A stretch of 5,613 bases of DNA from Ardenticatenales bacterium. Lineage in GTDB: Bacteria > Chloroflexota > Anaerolineae > Promineifilales > UBA4811. Where the stretch lies: assembly GCA_030667645.1 (NCBI GenBank), contig DAOUVM010000190.1:1-5613 (forward strand), given 5' to 3'. Made by a program: the position numbers and the translations under genes. Under the pieces are notes generated by a model, which saw only the letters and a program-made list of their open reading frames with translations, did not search any database and was not told where the DNA came from. Shown here one piece after another: positions 4,884 through 5,613 of this stretch. Each line of letters begins with the position of its first letter. The first letter of the stretch is position 1.

Positions 4884-4913
4884 ATAATAGCACACCCTAC
4901 GCGAATGAAACAA
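4884..4913 (-). promoter_or_regulatory. Extended -10 promoter of the 4155-4824 operon
   Basis: On the minus strand TGC-TATTAT (4884-4892) forms an extended -10, with TTGTTT (4908-4913) 18 nt upstream. A start near 4877 gives a leader of about 53 nt to ATG 4824. Confidence 0.55.
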
Positions 4914-5169
4914 CGCGTTCGATGCGAGCGTTGTCGTTGGGCGCCGCTGGGTCGATCCGCATTGGTTTCGTGGTCTCAGCTACCTTAAGATCGGTTGGAA
5001 CTGGGTCAAGGCCGCTCTGGTGAAAGGAGACGATCTGATCACGAAGCTACGTTTGTCTGGCGAACCCGACCCCGAGCCAGCGATCGCATCACTGCCACAG
5101 TATCGGAGACAAGATGGCCCATGTTTCTCAATCGAGTTCAAGGATTCTGCCCCATATGGCGTCTCGTAG
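4909..5169 (+). pseudogene. Transposase C-terminal remnant
   Basis: The plus frame opens after a TGA at 4906 and ends at TAG 5167-5169. It has no start codon or ribosome binding site suited to a complete gene. Key segments are RRWVDPHWFRGLSYLKIGWNWVK, LITKLRLSGEPDPEPAIASLPQYRRQ and FSIEFKDSAP. The 'RGLSYLKIGW.WVK...DPEPA.AS..Q' pattern is one I associate with the C-terminal end of IS4-like transposases of filamentous Chloroflexota and cyanobacteria. The catalytic DDE part is missing, so this is a scar of an old insertion. It lies immediately upstream of the partial sensor kinase and in a different frame. Confidence 0.5.
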
Positions 5170-5294
5170 TTTTTTCAGTCAATCAGGCGCCTACGAGTAC
5201 GAAGGGACAACTCTTGCTATATGGTCCGGCTACCGGCGACGGACGTGGAGAGCTAATCGGGCAGTTTGGCTATCCCGGTTACTCGTCACTACTG

Positions 5295-5613
5295 ATGTCT
5301 CTTAGCCCGATCTCGCTCGTTCCGGCCAAGTACTACATCCGGGAATACACTTCGGGCAGCCATTCGATCGATCGGCGCATCCTCAAGACCTTGGCCCACC
5401 AGGCTGAGATCGCCTTGAACAATGTACTGTTGGTTGAGGCGCTGCACCGCAGGGTGGACGAAATCGGCGCCAGTCGCGAGGATCTGGCCCAGGCTCAATA
5501 CAAGCTGCTCCGCTCTCGGGAAGAGGAGCGTTCGCGTCTGGCCCGCGATCTACACGATGAACCCATCCAGACTCTGGTAGGGCTGAACCTGCAACTGGGC
5601 TTGCTGGAGGCGC
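5295..5613 (+). CDS. Sensor histidine kinase, NarL class (HisKA_3), partial
   Basis: The gene runs off the right edge; 106 codons are visible from ATG 5295. Residues 15-40 (YIREYTSGSHSIDRRILKTLAHQAEIAL) resemble the last strand and helix of a GAF domain. A signalling coiled coil follows (about 45-80). Then comes the HisKA_3 dimerisation/phosphoacceptor motif EEERSRLARDLHDEPIQTL, with phosphoacceptor His87. The catalytic HATPase domain is beyond the window. Kinases of this class autophosphorylate on this His and pass phosphate to a LuxR-type response regulator. ATG 5295 has no ribosome binding site. The same frame is open back to 4989, so the true start is probably upstream or was removed when the adjacent transposase inserted. 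Confidence 0.8.
   Translation, partial: MSLSPISLVPAKYYIREYTSGSHSIDRRILKTLAHQAEIALNNVLLVEALHRRVDEIGASREDLAQAQYKLLRSREEERSRLARDLHDEPIQTLVGLNLQLGLLEA

Overview
This window looks like an accessory (genomic-island-like) stretch of a GC-rich environmental bacterium. A Chloroflexota-type genome is my best guess. That guess rests on style only: paralogous formylglycine-generating-enzyme (FGE)/C-type-lectin-fold proteins, a 24-bp TTCGACAAGCTCAGG-type repeat array, PIN-type toxin-antitoxin genes, transposase debris and a NarL-class sensor kinase. There is no rRNA, tRNA or housekeeping gene to fix the taxonomy.

Layout from left to right. Positions 1-212 (minus) hold a transposase-like fragment that runs off the left edge. 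Positions 213-582 are non-coding and hold two strong hairpins plus one copy of a duplicated intergenic segment. Positions 583-1728 (minus) encode an intact 381-residue protein with N-terminal zinc-binding Cys motifs and a C-terminal FGE/CLec domain. Positions 1911-2841 (minus) hold a second FGE/CLec gene. It is split by a one-base frameshift, and its core is interrupted by eight 24-bp repeats. Positions 2860-3500 (minus) hold a compact antitoxin/PIN toxin operon with a near-consensus promoter. About 650 bp (3507-4154) have no convincing gene. Positions 4155-4824 (minus) hold an overlapping pair of small unrecognised genes with their own promoter. Positions 4909-5169 (plus) look like a transposase C-terminal remnant. 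From about 5295 to the right edge (plus) is a partial histidine kinase.

The most important observation is the 3' ends of the two FGE/CLec genes. The genes are clearly diverged upstream. Their last ~117 coding bases align without gaps, and 24 nt before and 21 nt after a 69-nt core are identical. Within the core, 14 of 23 codons differ. All 14 changes are non-synonymous, 19 of the 23 base differences fall at codon positions 1 or 2, and 15 of 23 have adenine in one copy. The other nine codons are identical to the base. This is the signature of variable regions (VRs) of a diversity-generating retroelement (DGR), whose usual targets have exactly this CLec fold. Both VRs are followed by a homologous segment with a conserved hairpin. 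No reverse transcriptase, Avd or template repeat lies in the window, so the DGR core would have to be outside it or lost.

The other genes fit a mobile, conflict-related neighbourhood: two small stress or toxin-antitoxin-like operons, transposase remnants, and repeats that have damaged one of the two DGR-type targets.
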